A stretch of DNA of 64,000 bases from Cycas panzhihuaensis (taxonomy: Eukaryota; Cycadophyta). Of this stretch, positions 1-10,409 are shown piece by piece. The notes under the pieces were generated by a model, which saw only the letters and a list, made by a program, of their open reading frames with translations, was not told the origin of the DNA and searched no databases. How positions within the stretch are numbered: position 1 is the first letter of the stretch; each line of letters starts with the position of its first letter. Position numbers and translations under genes: made by a program. Location of the stretch: NCBI GenBank assembly GCA_023213395.1, contig CM041465.1, positions 154,387,741 to 154,451,740 on the forward strand, read 5' to 3'.

Positions 1-2
1 TA

Positions 3-230
3 CAACATGAATGTGACCTTAGCATTAAAGAAAATTTTAGAAAAGATAATGAAGTTTTAGGTTTATTATTTTGCACTATGACTGATGATGTCTTTTCACT
101 AGTTTTTGAATTAACAACATCTAAGCCTGTTTGGGATTTATTGATTTCCATTTATGGGGGAGATATCCCCACTGTATTTGATGAAACTTTTGATGAGTAT
201 GTGAGGGGCAGTGTAACGTATAGATCATGA
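3..230 (+). pseudogene. Copia-like gag fragment of COP-1 (5' truncated by the window)
   Basis: One open frame runs from the window edge to a stop at 228-230. It holds a gag-like stretch with LGLLFCTMTDDVF followed by KPVWDLL, resembling the central part of plant Copia gag proteins (compare the gag of COP-F at 34722, which has a similar series near ALIFYTLEDHVF). Gag forms the virus-like particle of the retrotransposon. The start lies outside the window. No protease, integrase or reverse transcriptase follows before the polypurine tract at about 625, so this copy is gag-only. The family call is by motif only. Confidence 0.5.
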
Positions 231-708
231 CGACAACAACCATGAGGATTCAGATCAAATGTAGGACCACCTTATTGCACAAGGATTTGATCCTCCATTT
301 GAGGGGGAGCATGAAGACGAATCTTATGACATAATGAAGAATGAACCTGATGATATGACAACTGCTCAAAGTATAAAGATTATAAAAGTTCAAGTTCAAA
401 GCCTTCCTAATGTTCCAGTTGACAAAGTCCAAATTATAGCTACTCATCTACATTTGCATCAAGTTTCATCTACCTATAGTCTTCCTACATCATTCTATGA
501 TAAAGAGATATATGCGACTATAAGAGTGAGAAGAGTTGATAAAGATCAAGATCAGAATTTTAAAGTCATTTTCAAGTACCAGTTCCATAAGTTCAAGGAA
601 AATATACAAGTGTTCGTGCTGACATTAAGGGGGAGAATGTTGGGTGTAATGTCATCACTCAACTCCCCCTTACCTACCAGGATTGTGCACCTCAATTTAG
701 ACATGTAA
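231..708 (+). pseudogene. Acidic C-terminal tail of the COP-1 gag-only element
   Basis: Beyond the gag stop a second frame, shifted relative to gag, continues through one in-frame TAG near 270 and then stays open from the ATG at 334 to 708, giving 124 residues after that ATG. The upstream part is acidic (EGEHEDESYD), and the rest is rich in Lys, Gln and Val. The reading runs across the polypurine tract and about 70 bases into the LTR. I recognise no domain. By position it is the carboxy-terminal extension of a gag-only retroelement, comparable to the acidic tail in TRG. It could also be a chance open frame. Confidence 0.35.
625..637 (+). other. Polypurine tract of COP-1
   Basis: A purine run (AAGGGGGAGAA) lies directly before the TGTTGGG start of an LTR, where plus-strand DNA synthesis is primed. 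It shows that the LTR at 638 is a 3' LTR for the element to its left. Confidence 0.7.
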
Positions 709-1043
709 TGCTCAACATGTCAAGGTAAGTTAAGGTAAGTTGAGTTAGTTTCATTTGAGTTAAGTTAGTATTATTTTATTATTAATTTGAATTTAGGGGT
801 TGAGGAGTTTCCCTCCTCTCCCAAACTATAAATGTTAAGGGGTGTACAACCCTGGTGTCTTTAGACACCACCTACTTTTGAGGAAGATTTGTAATACTCA
901 TTCTACTACAATGGATTGAACAACAAGGCTCTCATGTGTTTATGCTATTGTAATGGTGATACACTGCTGTATTGATGCAATACTAGTTTATACTTATTTG
1001 ATATATGTTCTAACCTGTTAGTCTTGCAAGTATATTTCCTTCG
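638..1043 (+). repeat. LTR of COP-1
   Basis: This LTR starts TGTTGGG just after a polypurine tract and ends just before the first primer-binding-site copy. A TATAAAT box at 827-833 is a plausible core promoter, and the short hairpin-like stretch GGTGTCTTTAGACACC follows at about 855-870. It has both a polypurine tract on its left and a primer binding site on its right. It can therefore serve as the 3' LTR of one unit and the 5' LTR of the next. The right border is approximate because the terminal CA is not preserved in the first repeat copy. I found no partner LTR in the window. Confidence 0.65.
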
Positions 1044-1190
1044 TTTGGTATCAGAGCACTTTGGCTCCATATTTTTTTCCATCATTTGGTATCAGAGCAT
1101 AGTTTGGCTACAATTTATTTCCATCATTTGGTATCAGAGCATAGTTCTTGCAAATATATTTTCCTTCATTTGGTATCAGAGCACTTTGGA
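1021..1190 (+). repeat. Four tandem copies of an LTR-end plus primer-binding-site unit
   Basis: The 12-base initiator-Met-tRNA primer-binding motif TGGTATCAGAGC occurs four times without a mismatch, at 1046-1057, 1087-1098, 1129-1140 and 1171-1182, with a period of 41-42 bases. Copies two to four are preceded by CATCA or TTCA, the expected LTR terminus, so the repeated unit is the LTR end together with the PBS. A 61-codon open frame at 1024-1209 is a by-product of this repetition and is not a gene. Confidence 0.85.
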
Positions 1191-1557
1191 TCTCTCTCAA
1201 GGAACCTAGAACTCAGTTGATGGAGCAATAAGATAGAAGCAAAAGAGGTATGTAGACTCTAAAGGCTCCAAAAAAGGATAACACCTTCTATCTTAAAATA
1301 AATTTATAAATAGGTAAGATCATTTTGATATGATACCTCATAAACCACTAACATTCCTATGCCCAAGGACATTGCCCATAGGATTAGACCTAAAATCCAC
1401 CTAAACATTAATAAAATCTTAAAAATTAAGGGAAAAAAAATATTTCTTCATTGTATAGTTAACTCCATAATACTATTTATAGGAAACCGTGATTTTCTTA
1501 AGAAAATGTATTAAATATATTAAGGATTACAGTTTTAGAAGAAGATTAGAGTGCGAG
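1191..1557 (+). other. Leader after the PBS array, no recognisable gene
   Basis: Sequence between the PBS array and the border of GYP-B. An ATG near 1219 is followed at once by stops. It sits where a Copia gag would begin, but no gag motif survives. Nothing else was recognised. Confidence 0.3.
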
Positions 1558-1948
1558 TGGGACATTATAACCTAATATTTTTCATAAACAATAAATAGCA
1601 ATAGCTTAATATATATAATATGGGCAATAATTCCTTTATTATCAATATAAATAGACATATATAGATTGGGCATTTATAAGAACACCAAAGAAAATAAAAG
1701 GATGTACCAAAATGTGATCTCATAAGAAATGCTAATGTGTAATAATTCTTTCTTTATGTTTAGTAGCTCTTAAATATATAAAGAGGACCTTTTACATGGA
1801 ATATTACTAGTAGGATAAACAAACTTTAATTCTATTTGTAGACATAAGTAACCCGTGCATAAAGGTTTATAGACTACACTAACCACTTGGTTCCTCAGTC
1901 ACATGTGCTAGAAACTTGGTTTCATTGATAGTATGTGGTTATGTAATA
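1558..1948 (-). repeat. 3' LTR of GYP-B
   Basis: Aligns with 9951-10409 over shared blocks such as CCTTTTACATGGAATA and the TCACATGT stretch near 1900. It begins TGGGAC on the plus strand and ends GTAATA, where the partner has GTAACA. The polypurine tract (reverse complement of 1949-1960) lies directly outside it, which fixes the element orientation as minus. Confidence 0.7.
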
Positions 1949-2149
1949 GGTTCCCTCCCCTAGGATGTTGATTTCTTGAAGCTAAGGAGATGTAGATGCT
2001 ACTTAAAAAGTTCACTTAATTCTCACATTGTTTCTTTAAGTTAGCAACTGACCCACTACACCAAATACTTAGAGATGGTTATATTCTAAAGGTGGCATTG
2101 TTAACTATCCAAAATATATTCTAGAAGGATAGTCATGAGTTATTCTTTA

Positions 2150-2726
2150 TTAAGGATTAAAAGGAATTTTTAGAGGATAGTATCTTTATCAAGATATTTC
2201 TTAAGATATGAAATATAAAAGACATTATAGATCTTAGTATTAGGTAGGAGTTCAAGTACGTAGGCAACTTCAAAAATCTATTGAAGTACTTTACAAGGTC
2301 CATATTAGTGTGGGATGAGTTAAGGGTATTTATGATCTAGTCCACACGTTGGAGTTTTTTTTGGACAAAGGTTATTCAAAGGTTGGTTTCTAGAGTGTTA
2401 TGGGATGCAGAAAGGTAACCATAAAGAGCCATAAATAGAGATGTACCTATAACCAAGTAGTAGGATGAGTTATAGTAGTATTTTACCAGTGATAATTGGG
2501 AAGTCTATTTAACCTAAAAATCAAAAGCAAAATAACACAAATATTTCTCTCATATTTTATGAAGGACTTTTGACCAATTATCTATTTATGGATGATAGGA
2601 TAAACTCATATCGAATGAAGTTATTAATTCTTAAAAGAGTTCCTACTAAAATGAAATGATAAACTTGATATCTTGATTACATATTATAGTTGGTAGAAAC
2701 CCATGAAAGTGGAGTACCAATTGTAG
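2150..2726 (-). pseudogene. GYP-B integrase, core end and C-terminal part
   Basis: Read on the minus strand, this piece continues the integrase after the NA-1 insertion. It carries the second catalytic Asp region (NQDIKF) and then LSYHP, typical of the Gypsy integrase core. At the position of the third catalytic acid the codon reads Lys (WSK), so the active site is broken. Nearer the left end is the post-integrase block with YISYLKKYL, matching the region where Gypsy integrases read (F/Y)HxSxLKKY. Several in-frame TAG and TAA codons interrupt the frame. Clear family match, non-functional. Confidence 0.65.
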
Positions 2727-2731
2727 GTATA

Positions 2732-3145
2732 GATTAATAATATACATATGTATTTCCTACCATTCACCTACTTTGAGATATGTGAGATACACATATGTCC
2801 ATGATATCCCACTATTGGATGATGTAACGACTCATTGTATGTGATAGGCTACTCATGAGGTGATTATCAATATATATTTGTACTCTCACCACTTGAGAAC
2901 TAGAGAGAAAGGAGACAGGAGAAAGATGTAATCCTTATGATTATAAGTGGAGTCCTAACTCCACCTTCTCTCGTGGTTTTTCCCACATTGGGTTTTCCAC
3001 ATATAAATCTTGGTGTCTTATGGTGATGATTATGTTTGATGATATTTACTTTACATGTTTGATGTTTTATACTCACGAGTTTATATTATTGTATCTCTAT
3101 TTCTAACATGGTATTAGAGCAATCCTATTATCTCTATTTTTAACA
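2732..3145 (+). repeat. 5' LTR of NA-1
   Basis: Matches 4662-5097 over nearly its whole length, with a small gap near the left end. Its final 50 bases contain an internal CTAACA followed by a PBS-like TGGTATTAGAGC, and then the true end TTTTTAACA before the real PBS at 3146. The LTR tail is therefore a duplicated LTR-end plus PBS unit. Confidence 0.7.
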
Positions 3146-3161
3146 TGGTATCAGAGCAGTG
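3146..3161 (+). other. Primer binding site of NA-1
   Basis: TGGTATCAGAGCAGTG directly follows the LTR end. Its first 12 bases match the initiator-Met-tRNA primer motif seen elsewhere in the window. Confidence 0.8.
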
Positions 3162-4661
3162 TTACATCTAAGCCGCCATGGCAAGGTGAAGATCCTACTT
3201 ATCTACTTCAAGCATATCAAGCTACATATAGGATACATAGTTGATATTGATGGTATGTTTATATGTGATTTTATGTGGATATTTCAATCATACATGTTGG
3301 TGCCTATATTCAAAGCATGTAGTGTTGGAGCTCGTACGCAGCTAGTTTTGAGAGATTACAAGATTCTTTTCCAAAAATTCTAATTCTATTGGGTAGCTAT
3401 CATAATTGTATCTCTTTTTGTAAAATTTCATCTTATTCTGAGTCCATTTGATCCTCCGTTAGGGTTCTACATTCTTGCTTTGGTTTGCCATTTTTGCGCA
3501 CAGGACACATAAGCCTTAAAAAATATACATGTACTATTTATACAATATCTCTGCAATCGTTTATCCGATTTACAAACTATCTAAAGCATTAGAAAGATAA
3601 TTTAGAGATCTATAATTTAGAATCAAATTTCACCAGATTTAGAGCTGATTTGAGGGAGATATGTTTTACTCAAGTTGACCTTTATATCCAAGCTATTTGA
3701 ACTTTATCTTTTTCTAAAATTTCAGTCAATTCTATTCTTTTTCATGGCTCTAAACATAGTGGTGAATTTATTTTTGAAGAATGGTGGATGATTATTAAAG
3801 TTTGATTTAAAATCAAGTATTTTGAGGCTCATTTATGACATTTTGAGGCTCATTTCAGTTGAAAATTTTATATTAAGTAAGTAATATTTGATGCATTTAT
3901 CATATGAAATATCCTTGATATGTTGGTTGTTATTTTCCCCCTTCACAACATCATATTTGGTTTAGTGGATGATAAAAGCCCTAAAGAAATATACAGATCA
4001 CCTAGATATTGAAGCAATTTATGTTATTTAGTTAGATGTTAGTACAATTACCTTGTTAAAATTAACTTACCATTGTTAAGTGATTTGGCATGGTCCTAGA
4101 GTTAATTGTTCAAGATGATCAAGCTATTGACTTAATCCAGCTGATGAAACTTTATCAGTCCTACAAGTAATTTAGAAAGAAGATGAACCATGTACTTGAA
4201 GCAATTTTATAGTATATTGATGATTATAGTGGTTGGTCACCCATACATTTCAGTAGATGGATTTTGTTTTATATGGACTCAGATATCACTTTGCTTGATT
4301 TGATGGACAACTTAATGTAGATTGAAAATAGTCACCACACAGGTGAAGATATGAAGATGTATACAAAACACTTCATATATAGGTTTATAGAGATAGCATA
4401 TAGTTACAGTTCTTTTACAGGTTATAGATGGTTTTGGTGATTAATATAGAAGCTCTTCTCAAGCTATATGGTGTGACGAATTCACCTATAATATATAGGA
4501 AACAGGTTACAAGATACAAGATACAAGAAACATATTACAGGATACAAGTTACAGGTGATACTGCATACAAGATACATGTGACAGTTACAGGTGCCAACAT
4601 ACAATATGAAGACATGAAGACCCAAGATTAAGATTCAAGGACATTAAACATTATCAGGGGG
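3162..4661 (+). other. Internal region of NA-1, no recognised gene
   Basis: About 1.5 kb without a gag or pol motif. An open frame of 74 codons at 3159-3383 begins inside the PBS and has no recognisable domain. A small cluster of imperfect short repeats built from GATACAAG and TTACAGG units lies at about 4490-4600, just before the polypurine tract. Confidence 0.5.
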
Positions 4662-5097
4662 TGTTAAAACATAAAGTTTAATGTGCGTCCATTGTACACA
4701 TACACTTCCCACCATTCACCTACTTTAAGATATATGAGATGCATGTATATCCATGCTATCCTACTATTGGATGATGCAACAACTCATTGTATATAATAGG
4801 CTACTCATGAGGTGATTATTAATATTTATTTGTACTCTCACCACTTGAAAACTAGAGAGAAATGAGAGAGGAGAAAGATGTAATCCTTATGATCATAAGT
4901 GGAGTCCTAACTCCACATTCTCCCATGGTTTTTCCCACATTGGGTTTTCGACATATAAATCTTGGTTTCTTGTGGTGATGATTATGTTTGATGATGTTTA
5001 CTTTACATGTTTGATGTTTTATACTCATGAGTTTATATTATTGCATCTCTATTTCTAACATGGTATCGGAAAAATCCTGTTATCTCTATGTTTAACA
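4662..5097 (+). repeat. 3' LTR of NA-1
   Basis: Starts TGTTAAAAC after the polypurine tract and ends TTTAACA. Like its partner it carries an internal CTAACA plus TGGTATCGG, showing that the duplicated LTR-end/PBS unit is part of the LTR and was copied to both ends. Confidence 0.75.
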
Positions 5098-5102
5098 GTA
5101 TA

Positions 5103-5415
5103 TACTAGTAAGAATTGAGTATATTTAATTTACCCATCAATGATGACCAATATAGAGTCATACTAAATAGATATTAGTAGGCTAACAATGAAATTATGAT
5201 ATCCTACCACTTACCCTAAGGAATATCAAAGGGTTAGAGGAGACAAAGTTTATCCTTATTATTTATCTTATTATATTGACATGTATCACACTCATAATCA
5301 AATGTAAGAATAGTACAATTTATATGAGGCTAATAAAAATTAGATTATATATATGAATATATCTTATCAAATCCTAAATGGCCTCCTAATAGGCTAAAGT
5401 AATATTTAAATAAGG
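5103..5415 (-). pseudogene. GYP-B integrase, zinc-binding domain and start of the core
   Basis: On the minus strand this reads GGHLGFDK, then CDTCQYNK about thirty residues later, the His and Cys pairs of the integrase HHCC domain. It is followed by KWQD and SILVIIDG, the first catalytic Asp region of the core. Integrase would join the cDNA to host DNA. In-frame TAG and TAA codons interrupt it, and the frame is cut by NA-1 just after the core begins. Confidence 0.65.
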
Positions 5416-5559
5416 TTTAAGAAATGAAGAGAGATGTAGGATGGACAAAGATATGCTTATGATACAAAACGTTGTTGTTATATATGGAATAATCATTTTT
5501 ACTATGGACATTGTCAGTCCATTATAAAAAAAATAATTTAGGATTGGTTTTCTATGTGC

Positions 5560-6130
5560 ATTTCTTATAACCAAGTTAGTTATGGATTGAGAATTACATG
5601 TCTAGAAGGTTTAAGAGAGCAGATGAGAAAGTGAGAAAGTGCATCTACAACCATATTATTTTTCTTTTTCATATTCATGACTGTGAAATTAAATAATTGG
5701 AGATAATTAATCAACTTAGCTTACTTCTCAAATAAAATTAGCTAGTCTAAAAGATAATAGAGGCTATAGTGGTCTATTAGAATAATAGATTTTAAAACCA
5801 ATAGATATTATCATTATTTATCTATAGTGTGGAGGATAGGCTTTATTTCCTTTTGGTATGTTGATAATTGATATTCGTGATCTTTGAACTTTTTACTCTC
5901 AAAGATAATTAGGTCAAAGTTTTATAAAACCATAGCACCCAAGACAAATCTAAAAGTATCATATTTTAGTTAGAAGGCCTAAGAGAAACCAAAGATGACC
6001 ACGATTGAAACAGATTCCATAATTTCTTTAATAGAGTTAAAGGCATCATTTATAGTTCAAGACCACTAAAATTAGCCCTTAAAATTAGATTGGTTAATGA
6101 GGCTTTGAGAGTAGTATAATTTGTAATGAA
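5560..6130 (-). pseudogene. GYP-B RNase H domain
   Basis: On the minus strand the reading contains AFNSIKE near the start and, towards 5650, FEK, AKLINYLQLFNF and VVDALSHF, corresponding to the end of a Gypsy RNase H where families read ..NVVADALSR... RNase H removes the RNA of the RNA-DNA hybrid during reverse transcription. Many stops and at least one frame change interrupt it. Confidence 0.6.
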
Positions 6131-6199
6131 TTATTAGTAGAATCCTATTATTCCTAAGATAGCATGTAATTAGGTTAGGTTCTTAGGAATTAGCTAGTT

Positions 6200-6770
6200 A
6201 GTGATGACTAAAATTTTATCTGTATCGACTTAGACACCCTTTTAAGATATTACATAGCCTAAATATTCTAAGTAGATTTGCTAAGCTCACATTTTGAGAG
6301 ATTATCATATAATTGATATTCAATGAGAATCTAAAGAATGTGTTTTAGATGTTAGAGGTGAAGGGTGTATTTGTACTATAAATAAGAATGCCATCAAAGA
6401 AAATAATGACAAATTTCCTAAGGTATAGGGAAACAATTTTGTTTATGAAAGCTTCAAATGTGGTTAGAGTATTATATAGGATAAAGGGCATTACTTGGAA
6501 TTCATAATAACCATGATACATCTACAAGGCTATCTTATGTTGATCTTCGAGGGTAATAGGGATTTGGTAGTAACCTAATTAGAGATTTAATTTACAGAAG
6601 ATGGTAACACTATGTACTTTAAGTTCCTAGTAATTGATAAAGAGATGAAAAGAGTTATCCCTTTTATGGACAAGGATAATAAGAGCAACATAGGGACTTT
6701 TATTGGGTTGTACAATTCTTGTTTCTATTAGTTCATTAGTATTTTTTTCTATTTCATTATTCTAAAAATA
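6200..6770 (-). pseudogene. GYP-B reverse transcriptase
   Basis: On the minus strand the order SPYVALIILVHKRDN, LGYYQIPI, YEFQVMPF and YLRKFVIIFFDGILIYS matches the finger and palm blocks of Ty3/Gypsy reverse transcriptase. The catalytic FFDD box reads FFDG, so the second Asp is lost. At least five stops and frame changes occur. It is clearly homologous and clearly dead. Confidence 0.7.
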
Positions 6771-9700
6771 AGAATTTGATATATCCCAAGACTAATTAGG
6801 TTATGGGGGGTTTTCAATTTGATGGTGTGCTAATAGCCATGATCTATAGGGGATAAGTAGGAATGGGGGTGAAAATAAATTGGTACTTAGTAAGTATATG
6901 TTATATATCTCGATGAACATTAGTATAAGCTTGTATGTTATTAATGCGCACTATGTACCTAACACTACTACTTAATTACTTATGCTTTTGATTGGGGAAT
7001 ATAAGTTTATTTAAAGGAGATTTAATACCATGAAGTTTATGTGACTACGTTATATTATCTTTAAGTATTATGAACAAATTACTAGGGTAGTTATTTGTAC
7101 CATAGGTTGTAAGGGTTTAGAGCCAATAAACTCCAAGGATAGTATTTGATCCTCTAATAGATAAAACATAAAAGTCTAAGATGAAATAGTATATGCCAAT
7201 TTAAATATATAAGTTCTTAATTGTACCTACATATTGAAGAGTGTGATAGTGTAATAAGGAGTAGGTGAATCTAGTTTGAGGTACTATATAATGGTTAAGT
7301 TACCTAGGTTAGGAGATATTGATGAAGTTAAGTGATGCACCTTCATTGATTATAATAGTGAGAAGGATTTTTTTAAAGGGTGCCTCTAACACATAATGGT
7401 TCAAGATAACAAATAGAAGAGATAGTGAACAAAGATATTTTTGTCTTGAGATCTTGAAATGGCTCTAAGGGTGATTCTTCTTTAAGTTCTTAGTTAAAGT
7501 CAAAATCTTCCTTAGGAGATAGACTAGGATTAATGACAAATAAGATACAGTTAGCTTTGTATACTCTATTATAATTGGAGGTCTACTTCTTTAAGCATTG
7601 GATACACAGTCAAGTTTTCCTACATTGGTGTGATTCTATAGGATGGTCCTATATTGATCTGAATGATAACTCTACTAATGGTTTCTCTATTGTAGGTCAT
7701 TATAGCTCATCCAAACATGGTTATTGACATTAAAAATTTGTCTGTTAGGGATGTTGGTACCATGTAGAGTCATGATAGAAAGTAGAATACTCTACTGAAA
7801 ATTTAACCTTTATTGCCTTAGTGATAATTATGACTTGTCATAAATTTGATGGTAAAGACATTTTAAGATGTATTTGAATGAATTCTTTAAGGTATGACAC
7901 ATACACATTGATGAGTATGTATCGATCTAATAGTGAGATCATATGATTCTGTAATATCTAAAATTCATTTACATATACCTCTATAGATGTTATTTTCTTT
8001 GGTTGAGTGAACTAATTGAAAAATAATTAGTTTTATATTTTCTCATATTATTTTAAGAAACTTTTATAAAACTAAGCCCATGTTTGACTAGTAGGGTAGT
8101 TATGTTGCCATCACTAGAACCAATGATGCACCTTATTATTCAAACAGATGGAGGAAAAGATTAATTAGTCATCAACTGATATGGGATTTAAAGAAAAGAT
8201 TTTAGCTTACTAATTCAATTCCTTACGATATCTTTATTAAGATCTAAAATAAAAGTTGGTATGTTATTTTATAATAAAAGAATTATTATCTCAACTATTT
8301 AAGATTTGGGTTTGGATTTAGATTTGGAGGTGTGTTACTTATCAAATTTAAAGGGCCTATTGAATTAGATATAGATGATAAGTTATACACTACCATAGTT
8401 AAATTTATAATTTTTTCCTTCACATTCTTAAGGTCATTAGTCACTCTAATTGATTATGTCTTTAGTGCCAAGATACAATTTACTTATAGTGGAGCCATTA
8501 TGTAGATAATTAATGAGGAAAAAAGAAAGAAATAGATTTTAATAAGGGGCTTTATGAGAGAAGAAGGGTTTGATAATTAAATGGGATTAGAAAGATGGAA
8601 TAAGAGTAAAAAACTAGGAAATATATATGGAGAATAGGACTAGAGAATGAGGACATGACGTAAAGAAAAGGCAAGGTGGGGGGGTTTAGTGGTGATTCTA
8701 TAGCTTATTGGCCCATAAAATTTTACAATAATTTTACCTAGTACAGTAAGATGAGTGTGAAAAATCTCATCAAAATGATGTAGGTGAGTTTTAAGAGTGA
8801 AAATTAGGCATTGGGGTCCATTGAGTGCATGTATACTATTTTTTCTAAAATTTTAGGTTAAATCTAACCTAATAAAAAATGATCAATATGATGTGATGGT
8901 TGAAATATATATTAAAAATAAAGGTAAAGTTTAAGTCATGGACTATTTTTCTTTTACCTAAATAATTAGTATAGGTTTCAAGTCTAAAAAAAAAAAAATA
9001 TAGAAGTGACCTTAGGAAGTGTAAAGGTGACTTTGTAGGCAATTTCTTCTTGTGTTTTTTTCCTTTAAGAGATAAAATCTTTAGGACTTATAAATGAAGG
9101 ATTGGATAAGAGAGAGTCTATAAATAATATTTGAATTAACTTGCTTTGATTATTATTATTAGGCTTTGTAAGTTTAATAACAATAACTTTAAAACTTAGT
9201 TTATCCTGCTAAGGGTGGATTGCACTTTCATTTCTATATATCAATTGATAATTTTTTTATAAATGCAAATATTATTAGGTAACTTGCTAGACTTTTAACA
9301 TGGGATTTACCTTGCCTATAGGCCCCTTAATACTCTTTTCAATCAATTCTAATTCTCAATCCAATATTTTAAGGTAATAACTATAAAGGGTCATCATACC
9401 CATAGCCATGATAATTATGTTGAGGTGTTAAAGAAGGGTATCTTCTTAACACTAACCACTAACCAATGCACTACATATTTCTAGGTGATCAATAAGTTTA
9501 CTTCTTTAGGATATAAACAAGAGCTTAAAAGGGTGCTCCTATATACTTGAAGATATGTGGAGGTTTACTTTTATATGAAAGTGTTGTTTAAGGCTTGTGT
9601 AAGTAGGTTTCCTACTTCACTTCATGCATTAGTGCATGCCCAAGTATGCTTAGTCAAAAACAACAACTACTTATAGATCATTAACAACCCTCAAAATAGG

Positions 9701-9934
9701 ATATCTACCTAGAGTTTATGGAAAACAAAATGGTTGCATATGAGTTTGATGTCTTTCCTCAATCTCTATAATTAATAGTGTAGATAGTATACTTAAGTAG
9801 AAAGCAACAACACATATACAAAATAATAAGCGAAGGGCTTAAGATTTTTCAACACAAGGAAAAAACAAATTCCAAAATTTTAAATTATCCTATTATGTCA
9901 TTCCTTCATGCTACTTTAGATGGACTAAACAGTT
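6770..9934 (-). other. GYP-B upstream region (gag and protease expected), not readable
   Basis: By position this should hold gag and protease of GYP-B, but no frame carries a motif I can defend. There is a poly-A run near 8988-8998 and a short poly-G run near 8678. The region is treated as decayed element interior. Confidence 0.35.
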
Positions 9935-9948
9935 GAGCTTTGATACCA
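9935..9948 (-). other. Primer binding site of GYP-B
   Basis: Reverse complement reads TGGTATCAAAGCTC, a Met-tRNA-type PBS with A for G at position 9, two bases inside the right LTR. Confidence 0.65.
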
Positions 9949-9950
9949 AT

Positions 9951-10053
9951 TAAGACTTTACCACCTAATATTCTCCATAAATAAGAAATAAAGATAGCCT
10001 AAAGGACACAATATGGTAAATAAATGGTCCTCTTTATTATCAATAGAAACATT

Positions 10054-10106
<53 letters not shown>

Positions 10107-10409
10107 ATAGATATATATTAGGCACTTACAATGACCCCAAAGAGAACCAAAGAGAATAAAAGATATCCCAAAGTATAATCTTATAAGAAATGGTAATATA
10201 CAATAATCATTTATTTACATTTGGAAACCCTTAAATAATCAATAAGGGCCTTTTACATGGAATACTATTAGCAAGATAAATGACCTTTAATTCTATTAGT
10301 GGACATAAGGGGCTCGTACACAAAATTTAATAGCTAGCACTAACCATTAAGTTCCTTGGTCACATGTACTAGTAATATAGTTCTACTAATAATAGGTGAT
10401 TATGTAACA
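9951..10409 (-). repeat. 5' LTR of GYP-B
   Basis: Right-hand LTR, ending GTAACA on the plus strand. It is about 70 bases longer than its partner, mainly because of a tetranucleotide and dinucleotide repeat expansion at about 10055-10102. Confidence 0.7.
10053..10106 (+). repeat. ATAC/CA microsatellite inside the GYP-B 5' LTR
   Basis: Several CATA units grade into about eighteen uninterrupted CA dinucleotides. The other LTR of the same element has only a short non-repetitive stretch here (near 1650), so the array arose after insertion. Confidence 0.9.

Larger units (their letters stand above)
2732..5097 (+). mobile_element. NA-1: small non-autonomous LTR element inside GYP-B
   Basis: Two LTRs of about 0.42 kb (2732-3145 and 4662-5097) enclose about 1.5 kb with no recognised coding sequence. 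A PBS follows the left LTR, a G-rich polypurine tract (ATCAGGGGG) precedes the right LTR, and GTATA flanks both ends (2727-2731 and 5098-5102). The insertion falls in the GYP-B integrase core just after the first catalytic Asp region. The first bases of the left LTR are mutated, so that border rests largely on the TSD. TRIM/LARD-like; its mobility would depend on proteins of another element. Confidence 0.7.
1558..10409 (-). mobile_element. GYP-B: decayed Ty3/Gypsy LTR retrotransposon
   Basis: A minus-strand element bounded by related LTRs at 1558-1948 and 9951-10409, with a PBS beside the right LTR (reverse complement of 9935-9948 reads TGGTATCAAAGCTC) and a polypurine tract beside the left LTR (reverse complement of 1949-1960 reads GGGGAGGGAACC). 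Inside, in the order expected on the minus strand, are reverse transcriptase, RNase H, and the integrase zinc-binding, core and C-terminal parts. NA-1 interrupts the integrase. No 5-bp TSD is visible (flanks GCGAG and ATAAA), so one border may be altered by mutation or deletion. The element is full of stops and cannot be active. Confidence 0.75.

Noticed and set aside
1024-1209. Open frame of 61 codons with an apparent repeat protein
   Set aside because: It is the translation of the four LTR-end/PBS repeats.
4142-4160. CTGATGA followed by GAAA-like bases, suggesting a hammerhead ribozyme core
   Set aside because: The bases form a simple palindrome with TTTATCAG. The stem order and conserved bases of a hammerhead are missing.
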